A DNA stretch of 64,000 nucleotides from NCBI GenBank assembly GCA_031835245.1, contig JAVKOQ010000046.1:186001-250000 (forward strand), given 5' to 3'. The DNA is from Balamuthia mandrillaris (lineage: Eukaryota; Discosea; Longamoebia; Balamuthiidae). Below are positions 22,650-33,016 of this stretch, piece after piece (position 1 is the first letter of the stretch; each line of letters starts with the position of its first letter). Under the pieces are notes generated by a model. That model saw nothing but the letters and a program-made list of their open reading frames with translations, was not told where the DNA came from and made no database searches. A program made the position numbers and the translations under genes.

Positions 22650-24388
22650 TTATGTTTCATCAGGGAAGGTTTGGTAGGACACGATAGGATCATAGTTTTG
22701 AGAGGAATCAAAGTCGTTTCTGCTGCTGCCACCACCGCTCCCCAGCGTCTTCTTCTTTTTCTTCTTTTTGGGGAGGGCCACTATCATAGCTGTTATCGGC
22801 AGTATCTCAAAGCCAGCAAAGAATATGACGACCACATACCAGGGCGCATTGTACTCCACCTGCGCCTCGTCATCCTCGTCCAATAAGCTGCGTATGCTCG
22901 ACCAGTACGTCACTATCGCCCGCAGCGTGAACAGAAATGAGAGAGTCGCACTCAAGTATCCCATCTTAAGAGACAGTCAGAGAGAGAATGGGTGAGAACA
23001 AAGAGAAAGGTGATGAAGAAGAAGACGAGGAAGCAAAGGAAAAAGCACGTACTCGCACGCCACGCTGCCGCACGCTGTCTGGAGGAAATAAATAGCGTTT
23101 AAGGAGGTAGTATAGTTTCAAGCCATAGAAGCAGAAGCCAACAGCCGTGCACACGTAGAGGGAGGCAAGCACGATGCCTCGCACCGCATCACAGACGTTG
23201 ATACGGCGACCGTCGTTACGGCCCCATATCCCATACAGCAGAAACACAGCTATCACCACCCCAAAGAACAGCGTAGCAATAGCGGCTAAGCGATGCCTGT
23301 ACTTGAAGATGAACCGCTCGCTCCCATACACTATGTTAAAATACAGTCCTGCCCTATTGACGTTCATTTTGCGGAAGGAGAGGGTCAAATAATTGTAGCA
23401 GAGAAGAAGAAGAAGAAGAAGAAGAAGAAGAAGAAGAAGAAGAAGAAGAAGAAGAAGAAGAAGAAGAAGAAGAAGAAGAAGAAGAACAAGTAGAAGAAGA
23501 AGAACAATAAAGACATAGGAGAGAGAGCTACCAATGAAAAATAAATAGGAGGTAAGTCATGAAGAAGAGACAATCGCCAAGGAAAAATATCATCATAAAC
23601 AGGCCCAATGGAAAAGACTCCAATGGTCCCTCTGCTACGAAAGGAGAGAGGAGGAACATTGTTCCTCTTACTGAAACATAGGGCAATATAATATGTGTTA
23701 GCAGAGAGGAAGAGGAAGAGGAAGAGCAAGAGCAAGAGCAAGAGCAAGAGGAAGAGCAAGAGCAAGAGCAAGAGCAAGAGCAAGAGCAAGAGCAAGAGCA
23801 AGAGCAAGAGCAAGAGAAAGAGCAAGAGCAGAGCAGAGCAAGAGCAAGAGCAAGAGCAAGAGCAAGAGCAAGAGCAAAACAAGGCAAGAGCAAGAGCAGA
23901 GCAAGAGCAAGAGCAAACAAGAGCAAGAGCAAGAGCAGAGCAAGAGCAGAGCAAGAGCAAGAGAGAGACAAGAGCAAGAGCAAGAGCAAACAAGAGCAAG
24001 AGCAAGAGCAAGAGCAAGAGCAAGAGCAAGAGCAAGAGCAAGAGCAAGAGCAAGAGCAAGAGCAAGAGCAAGAGCAAGAGCAAGTGAAAAGCGGAAAAGA
24101 AGGAAAATAACGTCGGTTAAGCAAGCGCACCAAAAAGCAGAGCAGAGGCAACTAGATGCAAAAAGTCTCGTGACTTCCAGTTGGAGCAATGGCACAAGCC
24201 TCTACTCCGCAGAAACGAAATAATAACAGGTCCCAAAAGAAGAATATAAAGCGCGCCCAGAGAGAAAGCCACTATTGACGTACTGCAAAGCACAGAAAGA
24301 TCAGTCTGAGAGAGGGAGGCCAAACACAGGGTGCCTCTAGAGGAAGAAACACAGTGCCAAGAGGTCACCTCGAGTCATATTGCCCCAT
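22650..24388 (-). CDS. GPR137/TOM1-like multi-pass membrane protein
   Basis: Predicted seven-helix membrane protein of about 290 residues. Five exons connect in frame: a 20-nt first exon (MGQYDS), then IVAFSLGALYILLLGPVIIS, then FLLSPFVAEGPLESF and FMMIFFLGDCLFFMTYLLF, then AGLYFNIVYGSERFIFKYRH with AAIATLFFGVVIAVFLLYG, and a last exon with GYLSATLSFLF and FFAGFEILPITAMIVAL. The ending helix with EILP and the GLYF/YG pattern resemble GPR137 and plant THH1/TOM1/TOM3 proteins. These act at lysosome or vacuole membranes; that location is family knowledge only. Lys-rich and Ser/Gly-rich cytosolic tail. Two introns are almost wholly simple repeats (CTCTTG and CTT on the sense strand). The acceptor at about 23357 is chosen because it restores phase. 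Confidence 0.72.
23401..23487 (-). repeat. (GAA)n trinucleotide repeat in membrane-protein intron
   Basis: About 28 GAA/AGA units on the plus strand, so CTT/TTC on the sense strand of the minus gene. It fills most of one intron. Confidence 0.95.
23707..24085 (-). repeat. (GAGCAA)n hexanucleotide array in membrane-protein intron
   Basis: About 380 bp of GAGCAA with interspersed GAGAA, GCAGA and GAGGAA variants. The sense strand of the host gene reads CTCTTG/TTGCTC. It is the longest simple array in the window and makes this the largest repeat-filled intron. Confidence 0.95.
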
Positions 24389-24849
24389 GTTGAGCTTGCC
24401 GATAATCTAACGGCCAACAGAAAAAGCGTGTTATCACAGCCCTGATCGTTCAGCTGAAACGGGAGTTTGCCTCTTACTTGCCTTCCTTCCTTCTTTCTAG
24501 AGTTGCCGCACGAAATAAGAGAAGCACCAAACGCGGCGCATTGGTTATTGGAGGGGGAGGAGGGGGAGGGGAGGTCACAAGCGTCAGTGTCTTTGCTTTT
24601 GCAAGAAGAAGTGCAGAAAACGTTCCAGAAGAAGGAAGGAAGGAAGGGCTGGTTGTGGTGGTGGTGGTGTTGCTGGATAGTGGCGATGAGCCTCAAGGGT
24701 GAACTTCTTCTGGCGAGTTTTCACAAGAGAGAAGTAAAGCAAAAAACATTTTCTTATTTTAGCATTACAATAAAGGCCAACCCTGGCTAACCCTTTGCTA
24801 AACCCTAACCCCTCTGCCGCCCTTCTGCTCCCCCCCAAACCGGAAAGGG
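24389..24849. other. Spacer upstream of the GPR137-like gene
   Basis: No gene supported. A GGTGGTGGTGGTG run lies near 24655-24671 and a short AAACCCTAACCCC string near 24799-24813. It probably includes the promoter of the minus-strand membrane protein and the 3' end of the mini-VASP gene. Confidence 0.5.
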
Positions 24850-25089
24850 TCACTTGCGCGAACCGTATGAGTTGGAGAGCTCGTCGTGAATGGCGTCTAT
24901 GATGTCTTCCTTCATGCGGAGGATCTCCTTCCGCATCTGCTTGATGATCTCTCGCTTCATGCCGTCCAGGTCCTCCTCCGACTCCCCTCCTCCGGCGGCC
25001 GGCGAGGCGGACGCCACCATGGACCCCGCCGACGTCTTCTCCTTTCTTCTGTCTTTGTCAGAGTCCCTGTCGCGGCGCAACGAAGACAT
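24850..25089 (-). CDS. Mini-protein consisting of a VASP tetramerisation helix
   Basis: A 79-residue protein starting at the ATG at 25089 (MSSLRRDRDSDKDRRK). After a charged, Gly/Ala/Ser-rich start of about 40 residues, the remainder is one long helix with MKREIIKQMRKEILRMKEDI and IIDAIHDEL. This closely matches the C-terminal tetramerisation segment of Ena/VASP proteins and the same segment of the full VASP in this window (FKRELIKQFRKEVARAKEDI at the C-terminus of 38819-40499). No EVH1 domain or poly-proline region is found upstream; the neighbouring gene starts divergently at 25501. The reading frame is open to 25212 without an ATG, so an unseen upstream exon remains possible. If expressed, it could mix with VASP oligomers. 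Confidence 0.65.
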   Translation of the reverse strand: MSSLRRDRDSDKDRRKEKTSAGSMVASASPAAGGGESEEDLDGMKREIIKQMRKEILRMKEDIIDAIHDELSNSYGSRK

Positions 25090-25500
25090 TGTTTCTGGCA
25101 AGGGCTTTGCTGACTCTCTGGCCCTGGGCGCCGGCGCTCTCTCTGCTTCTGCTTCTGCTTCTCTTCGGTGGTCCTCCTCCTCTATACCACTGCTATTCTG
25201 GAGCCAAACCACAAATATATACCTATTTAGGAGAGGGCGTGGCGTCCTTTCACGCCCAAAAGGGTGTTTGCAAGCAGGAAGCGCTTCCCGGTGGTTGTGG
25301 TTGTGGTTGTGGTCGTCGTCGTGGTCTTCGTCGTTCTTAGTTGGGGGTCTTGTCTCGTGCCTTCATCGCACATCTGTTTTGGAGGGAGAGCTAGGGGTGG
25401 CGGGAGGTTTTACCAAGGCGACCGAAGTAGGACCGTTTGGAAAGGTTGGCGGAGGCCTGGTTTGTCTGGGAAGATTTTTATTGTGGATCTCACGGTCTAG
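25090..25500. other. Divergent spacer, mini-VASP / Ras-Ras-PH
   Basis: No gene seen. It contains purine-skewed GCAGAAGCAGAAGCA sequence near 25140-25160 and a GTGGTTGTGGTTGTGGTCGTCGTCGTGG run near 25293-25322. Probable two-way promoter. Confidence 0.45.
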
Positions 25501-27065
25501 ATGGATGCCGCTAATCTGGAAGAAAAGGAGCTAGCTCCACGTCTCTCCACCACAGTGAACATGGTACTGCCCTTCCTCACGTTCAAACGTTTCGTCTCTG
25601 TATCCGTTTCTTTAACACAAAACAGGTGATACTAGGCACAGAAACGTCCACCAAGCACCGGTTCATCGCTTCGATAGTCGGGCAGAATCTGGGCACCAGC
25701 CCAGGAGGTTAGGAACACGTTCTATCAGCAACTCCTTTGTTTCTAACACGTACCTTCTGCAAACTCCCCTCAGTGGTACCAATGAAGCGAGTATTCCAGC
25801 TGGAAAAGGAGTCCTATTTGGTTAACTTCGACACAAACATTTGCTCATTTGACAGTATAAATCACCAGGTTTGCAGCCTCACCTTTTGTTGCTCCTGTTT
25901 TCTAAAGGACTTACAGAGCTGTCCTCCAGTGCTTTCGGCAAGGACAAGGCTTCTTGTATGTTTATAACACAAGTTCGAGAGAGAGTTTGGAGATGTTTAC
26001 AGCGTTTCGGGAAAGGGTAATGCGGGTGAAGGAGGTGGAAACGCGGTTGCCAATGATGATAGTGGCATTGGTGCCTCCACGAGGCAATCGGTTGGTCGCC
26101 ACGATGGAGGGCAAGCAACTCTCAGAGTACTTTAGTTGTTTATTCCGGGAGGTACGGATGGAGGACACAGTTCAAATGGACGATTGTGTGCTGGAGCTGT
26201 TGAAAGATATACGGACCCACGAGGCTGGATACGTCAGTAAGTATACAGTCTGCTCCATCTTTTTCGAATTCTCGTTCACCACTCCGTAACAATAGACAAG
26301 GCATCACGCCCTGAACTGGACGAGAACGATGAGACAGAGGACACCTCTGCACTTAGCGAATATGGCATCGTACGGCCTTTTCTTTCTCTCCTTCTTTTTT
26401 GTTCATTAATGTTGTCCTGTAACGCAGGGAGTGATAGGAGACTGCTTCGTTGGCAAAACGGCATTGATACGGAAGCTCACATCCAACACATACTATTCTC
26501 GCTACATAGCCACAGAAGGTACACGCTTTGCATTCCTATCTGTTCAATCTTAATCCACGTTTTTGCAGAGGATAAACTACAGAAGTTTAGGATGGTGATA
26601 GAGAATGAGCGGTGTATATTGAGAATAAACGACACTCCAGGCCTTCACGCAGGGGAGAACTGGACAAAAGAGGTTTGTTTATCACCTCCACTTATTTGAT
26701 TCAGACTGAGCGTAGTCATCTATTACTTTTGCAGTCATTGGTGCCAATGCAAGGATTCTTGCTTGTGTATAGCGTCACCTCTAAGGAGAGCTTCGACAAG
26801 ATAACCGAACTGAGAGATAAGATTGCGTCATGCAAGACAGAAACTAAAGTTCCTTTCGTTCTCGTGGGAAACAAGTGCGAGGATGTATTGAACCGGCAGA
26901 TAACTACGTCGCTGGGTTTCCAGCTGGCAAAAATGTTGGATATACCGTTCTTTGAGACGTCTGCGAAAGAAAAAGACGTTCAGGAATGCTTTTCTGTCCT
27001 AGTCAAGAAAGTCAAAAGCATCTTCCAAAGCGTTCCAACGGTGGAATGTTCGTATCTTCCTCCCT

Positions 27066-27142
<77 letters not shown>

Positions 27143-28644
27143 CTCCATTGCCACATTGCATCTAAAGGTGGAGAAGGCTCACGCGTTGTTTTATCGGTAC
27201 TACAGTGGGAGAAATGCACAAGTCAGGCATCTTGGAGAAGCAACGTGGCAAAAAGTGGCATAAACGGCTGTTTGTTCTGCGAGAGGGTAGCCTTACATAC
27301 CACCACGTGGAAGGAACGAAGAGCATGGCACAGCGTGGAGGTCTTTGCTTTGATTCTTCTACGAGGCTGGAGATTGGGGATTTCGATCCTAAGGTGGGCT
27401 TCATCTTTAGCATCACGTTCTCAGGTTTGCTTCGCTGTCTTTGTCATAATCCTTGGACGCCCATTCAAAAAGAGCGCTTCCAACCAAGGCAACTCTAATA
27501 CCCCTCTACCAACTCAGGAGAGAAGTACACATTAGCAGCAGCTACAGCCGAGGAACGGGCGTCATGGATGGGGACAGCACGACTGAATATAGCAATTGCA
27601 GAGGTAGGAGAGTCGCTGGTGGAGGAAACCATAAGACCGGTGCTGGCCCAGCTTTTGTCTAGCGTGCCTCCGTCAAACGATAAACCAAGGAAGAGCCGGA
27701 GTCTCTCCAGCATGCGGCGAGGCGAGGAGTTGACGCCATCCTCACCCCACCATGATGGGGAGAACACCAGCCCTGCTTTCTCTCCAAAGCAGACCGGTCG
27801 TTGGACCTCGGCTGGAGCGCCTGCTAGCGAAGGCGATTCATCATTCCACTGCAACAACAACAACAACAGCGAGGGAGAACGGAAGGGAGGCGAGTGCACG
27901 GAAGCCAGCGAGGCGGGGGAAGAGACCCCCTCCAGAGCAAGCGTCTATGGTGGGCTGGCCGCCTCACCCACCGGAGGCGGCGGCAGCAGCTTCAACCGTC
28001 ACACGACGCCACCCTCAAAAACTGCAGCAGCGGCAGGTGGTCGACCGACACCACCGCCACGCCCTTCTTTCATGAAGGAGCTGGCGGAGGCGCAGAGCCG
28101 CAAGCTCAAGCATAAGCACAACTCCGTGGGGGTGCCTGCTGACCTCTCTCCCCACTCCCACACCCAACACTTCATCACCGCCAATAATAACTACGCCACC
28201 GCCACAACGGTGGAGCTCCATCACAGCTCCCCTAGCGTCAGTCCTGTTGGTGGCACTGGCGGGAGTGTCCCCCGAAGGAAGAGCGGTGGTCTCCTCAGAA
28301 AGAAGCACAGCATTGCCAGATGGTTTGAGGCGGAGGACTCTCCTTCGTCATCACCGTTGTCGTCGTCTTCCTCTTCTACCTCTGCGGGAGGGGAAGGCCA
28401 CCTCCATCCGGCCGCTTCCACGGACACGTTTGGCTCGCCGCCTCCCGCTGGCATCTCGGGGAGTGGCGCAGGGTTCGCTCTGCGGCCTTCCTCACTGACG
28501 GATGAGCTTGGGCAGGGGGCCAAGAAACAGGCCAAGAAGCAGGCCAAGCTCCTTCGCAAGGAGTTCAAGAAGAAGGAAAAGCAAGAAAAGTTGAAGAGGG
28601 CGCACAGCCAACGCACACTGACTGACTCGTTTTCTCAAACGTAA
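25501..28644 (+). CDS. Tandem Ras-like protein: degenerate GTPase + Ras GTPase + PH domain
   Basis: Multi-exon protein from ATG 25501. First domain: VILGTETSTKHRF sits where a P-loop GxxxxGK[ST] would be, but the second Gly and the Ser/Thr are lost; later QGFLYVYNTSSRESLEMF keeps the Ras fold, so it is probably a pseudo-GTPase. Second domain: intact P-loop GDCFVGKT, DTPGLH at G3 where Ras has DTAGQE, GFLLVYSVTSKESF, NKCE at G4 (NKCD in Ras) and ETSAK at G5. Third: a PH domain, from KSGILEKQRGKKWHKRLFVL to ERASWMGTARL. The last ~330 residues are Ser/Pro-rich with basic patches and a Lys-rich helix. No CAAX box; the PH domain could give membrane binding. Introns hold a long CT repeat. Exon joins near 25855-25918 and 27048-27204 were set by phase and are less sure. 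Confidence 0.82.
27069..27138 (+). repeat. (CT)n microsatellite in Ras-Ras-PH intron
   Basis: About 35 CT units on the sense strand between the Ras-like and PH domain exons. Confidence 0.95.
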
Positions 28645-29274
28645 CAAGTTTCTTTGTAGTATTATTATTGCTTTTTTTTTTCCAGCAATCAACGGGGTCG
28701 ATTTGAGGATCGCAAAGTGTCTTACAATGGGGCGATAAATAGTGACAATAAGGGGAAGCTCAGAGAAACTGCTAGTTCGTTCGTTCGCTGGTTGGGTTGA
28801 GCCATTATAATGTCAACCCTCATCCAGAGCTTTGCTTTTTGGCTTCGATCTTTTGGCGCAGTATGGCCTCCCGTTGTTCGGCCGTGTTTCCATCTTTGGT
28901 CCACCAGAACACGCAAAACACTGTCATGGCACTAAGTATCACTGGAAGCGCAACGCCTGCAGGCCGCGGCCTCCTTGCAAACGAGCGGAACCAACCCATC
29001 CTCCTCCACCTCTTCTTTCTCTCTTGCTTTTTGATTTTTTCCTCCCAGATCGCTGTCTGATTGGTGGTTGGTTGTTTGATTCTGATCGTGACTTTCTATT
29101 GGCTGCCCCTATACCACACACAGAACGTTTCCAAACGGCGCCAGAGGTCTCTTGAAGTGTTCACAAAGGGTCAAAAATTTGGTTTGTGGGCGTCCCAGTG
29201 TTCTGCGGGAACCACGGGATCTAAGGGCCTTTCAGAACACTTAAACCCTTTCTTTTCAAGAATCGAAAAACAGC
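28645..29274. other. Spacer with one microprotein frame
   Basis: Between Ras-Ras-PH and the ABCG gene. Apart from the 59-codon minus-strand frame at 28820-28999 I see no gene. Sequences resembling a promoter for the ABCG gene must lie in the last 270 bp. Confidence 0.5.
28820..28999 (-). CDS. Single-pass membrane microprotein (59 aa)
   Basis: A short uninterrupted frame on the minus strand. It begins with a basic N-terminus (MGWFRSFARRPRPAG), has one hydrophobic helix (VALPVILSAMTVFCVFWW), and ends with a charged amphipathic helix (NTAEQREAILRQKIEAKKQ). This layout is common in small mitochondrial inner-membrane or respiratory-assembly proteins, with the basic start as a possible targeting signal. 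That is inference only; I do not recognise the family. The coding-like amino-acid order, a well-formed membrane helix and a clean stop support it over chance. It lies alone between two plus-strand genes. Confidence 0.6.
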   Translation of the reverse strand: MGWFRSFARRPRPAGVALPVILSAMTVFCVFWWTKDGNTAEQREAILRQKIEAKKQSSG

Positions 29275-29802
29275 ATGTCGTCGTCGTCTTCTTCTTCTTC
29301 TTCGCAAACCGAGAGCCGTATCGCTCATCAGAATGCGGCCAGCGAGGAGGAGGAAGATAGTGAACTGTGCTCCATGAGCCAAGAGGAAGACGAAAAAGAG
29401 AAGAGCGAGGCATTTGAAGAGGGGGACTTTGAGGAGGAACAGCAGGGTTATAACACCATCTTCTTGTGCTTTTAGGTCATACGTTCCCCTCCTAACGTTT
29501 GAATAACAGACCAACAGCAGGTGCACAACCCCCCCGATTCACAACTCTTTACTCAGGCCCGCGAGTCGATAAGCCTCCGATGGGACAGCCTCAACTACTT
29601 CGTGGAAGTGAAGCGGAAAGGATGGAAGTTTGGAAAAAACAACAAGGTTATTTTTCTCAAATATCCCGTTGCATATGTTCTAACTGGTAGGCTTCACAGG
29701 CACAAATTAACAAGAAGCAAATCCTATTTGATGTGGAAGGAGCTGTGCAGGCGGGAGAGTTGCTTGCCATCATGGGTCCCTCTGGTTTGTGCAACTTATC
29801 TC

Positions 29803-29847
<45 letters not shown>

Positions 29848-29966
29848 AAGATGCTTAAACGTTGTCAACAACGAAGGGGCCGGAAAGACCACGATGCTGG
29901 ACCTTCTCGCCAAAAGAATAAAGGGAGGCACTCTTAGCGGTTCCATCTATGTGAATGTACATTGAG

Positions 29967-30012
<46 letters not shown>

Positions 30013-32184
30013 CAGCCATTCGTTAATATGTATTAAAACATATTAATACATCAGAACGAGAAACGCAGTTTGAGGAGAAAAGAGTTTGCCTACGTACAAC
30101 AGAAAGATCTGTTCATTGCCACAACAACAGTACGAGAGACGCTGTACTACGCAGCAATGCTACAACTTCGCTCAGTAGGGATGACCATGGCCCAGAAGAA
30201 AGAGCTAGTGGAGGCAGTCCTCGATGAGATGGGACTACGAACGTGTGCTGACACGCAGATCGGCGGCGAACATAAACGAGGAATCTCAGGCGGAGAAGCC
30301 AAAAGGGCAGCTATCGGTGCTGAGCTTATAACAAACCCACGTATGATCTCACGTGGGAATGTCTCCAATGGATATGTTATACTAACTGTTGTGATGCTTT
30401 GCAGAGTTGCTGTTTCTTGATGAGCCAACAACAGGATTGGATAGCGCTGTCGCGTTGTCTCTCGTTGATACGTTGAGACGATTGGCAGAGAAAGGGCGAA
30501 CCATTGTTTGCACCATTCACCAACCTCGCTTTGAGATCTTTAGCAAGTTTGATAAGCTGTTGTTGCTATCAGAGGGCAAGGTAGTTTACTTTGGGAGCAT
30601 TGCTGACTCCATAACATACTTCTCAGCACTAGGCTTCAAGTGTCCTCGATTCAAGAATCCTGCTGATCACGTTTGTGCGTTCCTCTTTCTGCTTCATTGA
30701 GAGAGAGAGAGAGAGAGAGACCATAAGTTTTTATCCTAACTTGTATGTTGTGCTGGCTGCAGTGGATTTGGTTCGAGTCGATAAGAACGACGAAAACTGT
30801 ATAACGAGTGTTGAGACCGTACAGATGCTTCAGCAGGAATGGGGCAATTCCAGCCATCGCAAAAAGTACCTGTTGCATGCTGCTGATGACTCTTCTTCAG
30901 CAGGTGCTTTGTCCCTTGCAGAGAGTAACCGCGACACAGAAGAAGTGGCTTTAGAGACAGACACGCCTCCCAATGGTTCCACCAAGTTTCTCTCTCGCAA
31001 ATGGACAGAGGTACGCTTGTTCTTGATACCAAAGTGAGAGGGAAAACACCAAAATGTTAACCTTGAAATGTTGGGCTTGAAGTTTTGGGTATTGTGGCTA
31101 CGCACCTCCCGAGATACGTGGAGAGATCCGATGTTGTTCTGGATTTCTCTCATTCAGTACATCGTGGTTGGCTTTGTGACGGGTTTCCTATGGTACCAAC
31201 TTCCACAGGACCAGGAGAGCATCAGAGACTGGCTTAGTCTCATCTATTTTTCACACCTTACTGCTGGCTTCCCCATTGGCTTGGCCGTGGTAGCTACCAG
31301 TTGCGTCCTCTGTCATCTGTTTTATATCTGCCCTTCGTCTGTTTGCTTTTCTTCCTTCTTTTACCTTTCTCATTGTCTTAATAGTTCCTCCGATCCGGCC
31401 TTTGCTGAAGAGAGAACATGAGAAAGGAATGTACAGCGGTGGAATGCTTTACCTCGTTATGGCTATGGTCAACCTTCCAACAACGCTCTTCTCTCTGCTG
31501 CTCTACACGGTGTTAATGTACTGGACGGCGGGACTACGTAACGACATCGTATCGTTTGTAGTCTATTACTTGGTGCTGTTTTTGCTGGTCGATGTCAACT
31601 ATCAGCTGGGCTTGAGCTCCACTGCCGTCAGTCCCAGCCCTGAAATAGCCAACCTCATTCTCTCCGTTCCTTTCATTCTATGGACTACCTACTCTGGCTT
31701 CTTCATTCTTCCTGACAATATCGCTGGTATCGTCTTCTCCTTATCTCTTTTGCTCTTTTCTCGTTTCTCTTCTCTTCTCTGCTGTCTTTCCGTATTTTCT
31801 TTTTTCCCTAGCTCCTCTTTCTGATAGAACGAACAACGTACCTTTAAAGCCTGGTTCATATGGTTGTACTGGAGCTCGCCGTACAAGTACGGGTTCGATG
31901 CGGTGGTGCAGCAGCAATTCGGTGATGCGAGCATTCCTTGTGAAACGGAAACGTGCACAATATCGACCGAGACCGTCCAGATCAACGGGCAGCAGGTCAA
32001 CGTGACGGAGCTCCCCGAGTTTCGGTGCCAGGTGGATGGTTGTATGCATACCGTCGATGACATAATCGACCACTTCGACTTCACGTTTGGTGTTTGGGAG
32101 GCTATCGGCATTCTAGCGGGCATCGCGCTTCTGCTCCGAGTAACCGCATTCATACTGTTTGCTCATGTTAGTCACCGCGTTTAA
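29275..32184 (+). CDS. ABCG-family half transporter
   Basis: ATP-binding cassette protein with the ABCG order: nucleotide-binding domain first, then membrane domain. N-terminus is Ser- then Glu-rich. Walker A reads MGPSG/GAGKTTMLDLLAKR and is split by an intron containing a CT repeat. Q-loop QQKD, signature ISGGEAKR (usually ISGGERKR), Walker B LLFLDEPTTGLDS and H-loop IHQPR are all present, so the ATPase should be active. The membrane domain starts with WRDPMLFWISLIQYIVVGFVTG, continues through LPTTLFSLLLYTVLMYW and YLVLFLLVDVNYQLG, and has a long Cys-containing external loop (CETETC, FRCQVDGC) before the last helix. About 11 exons. As a half transporter it would need to dimerise. Substrate unknown. 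Confidence 0.92.
29803..29848 (+). repeat. (CT)n microsatellite in the Walker A intron
   Basis: CT repeat on the sense strand in the intron separating MGPSG from GAGKTT of the ABCG gene. A second CT run lies at about 29972-30011 in the next intron. Confidence 0.93.
30699..30720 (+). repeat. (GA)n run in ABCG intron
   Basis: A short GA repeat on the sense strand, an exception to the CT-on-sense rule of this window. Confidence 0.9.
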
Positions 32185-32269
32185 GAAAGGATGTAAACCT
32201 TTTGTATGTTGTGTCCATTGTTGCTGCTTTATTTGCAAATAAAGAGCAGCTCTCGAGGCAAAAGAGAGG

Positions 32270-32532
32270 TTAGGTAGTTGAAACAAATGCATCTTGCAAG
32301 GCTTTGCTCAGCATTTCCGTTGTAAAGCTGTCATCGGGTTGAATGCTAAGGGCTTGATGGTAGTGCTCTATAGCAGCTTCCAAGTCAGAGGACAAATGGT
32401 AGGTGAAGCCTATTGCCGCGAAGGTGCTTGCACTATGCGGTGCATACCGAAGGCTGTTCTGATAGCAGTCTATTGCTTTCTCATAGTGACTGCGCCAAAG
32501 TTCGTTAATTTTCTCTAAAAAATGAGAGAGAG

Positions 32533-32593
<61 letters not shown>

Positions 32594-32980
32594 CAGAGAG
32601 ACAGAGACAGAGACAGAGAGAGAGCAGGGAGAGGACCAACCCAAGTTTCCGGAAGGAGTGCCCCGCATTGAAATAAATAGTTTCAGTGATGGTCGGGGCG
32701 GCGTTATCGTCGCACATGGCTAGAGCTTGTGTAAAGACTTCAGCTGCCCGTTCATATCTGGTAAAGGTAAAAGGAAAGGCCGGTCAGAACGAATTGCAGA
32801 GGTATGCTGGTGGTATTCTGATGTACTCTTTTCTTTTGAAATAAAGGACTCCAAGTTCATTGCTGATGAGTGGATCAAAGCGACAAATATTTTGTGCTTG
32901 TGTGATATATTGATCTGCCAAGTTTATGTTGTTGATCCTTCCCAACTCCATTCCAATGCACAATGAAGGAATGTGACATC

Positions 32981-33016
<36 letters not shown>

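Noticed and set aside
23695-24195. Long Lys-Ser, Leu-rich and Cys-Ser 'proteins' on both strands
   Set aside because: They are translations of the GAGCAA array, which has no stops in several frames; the array sits inside an intron of the minus-strand gene.
24799-24813. Interstitial telomere repeat (AAACCCTAACCCC)
   Set aside because: Only about one and a half units; expected by chance in C-rich spacer DNA.
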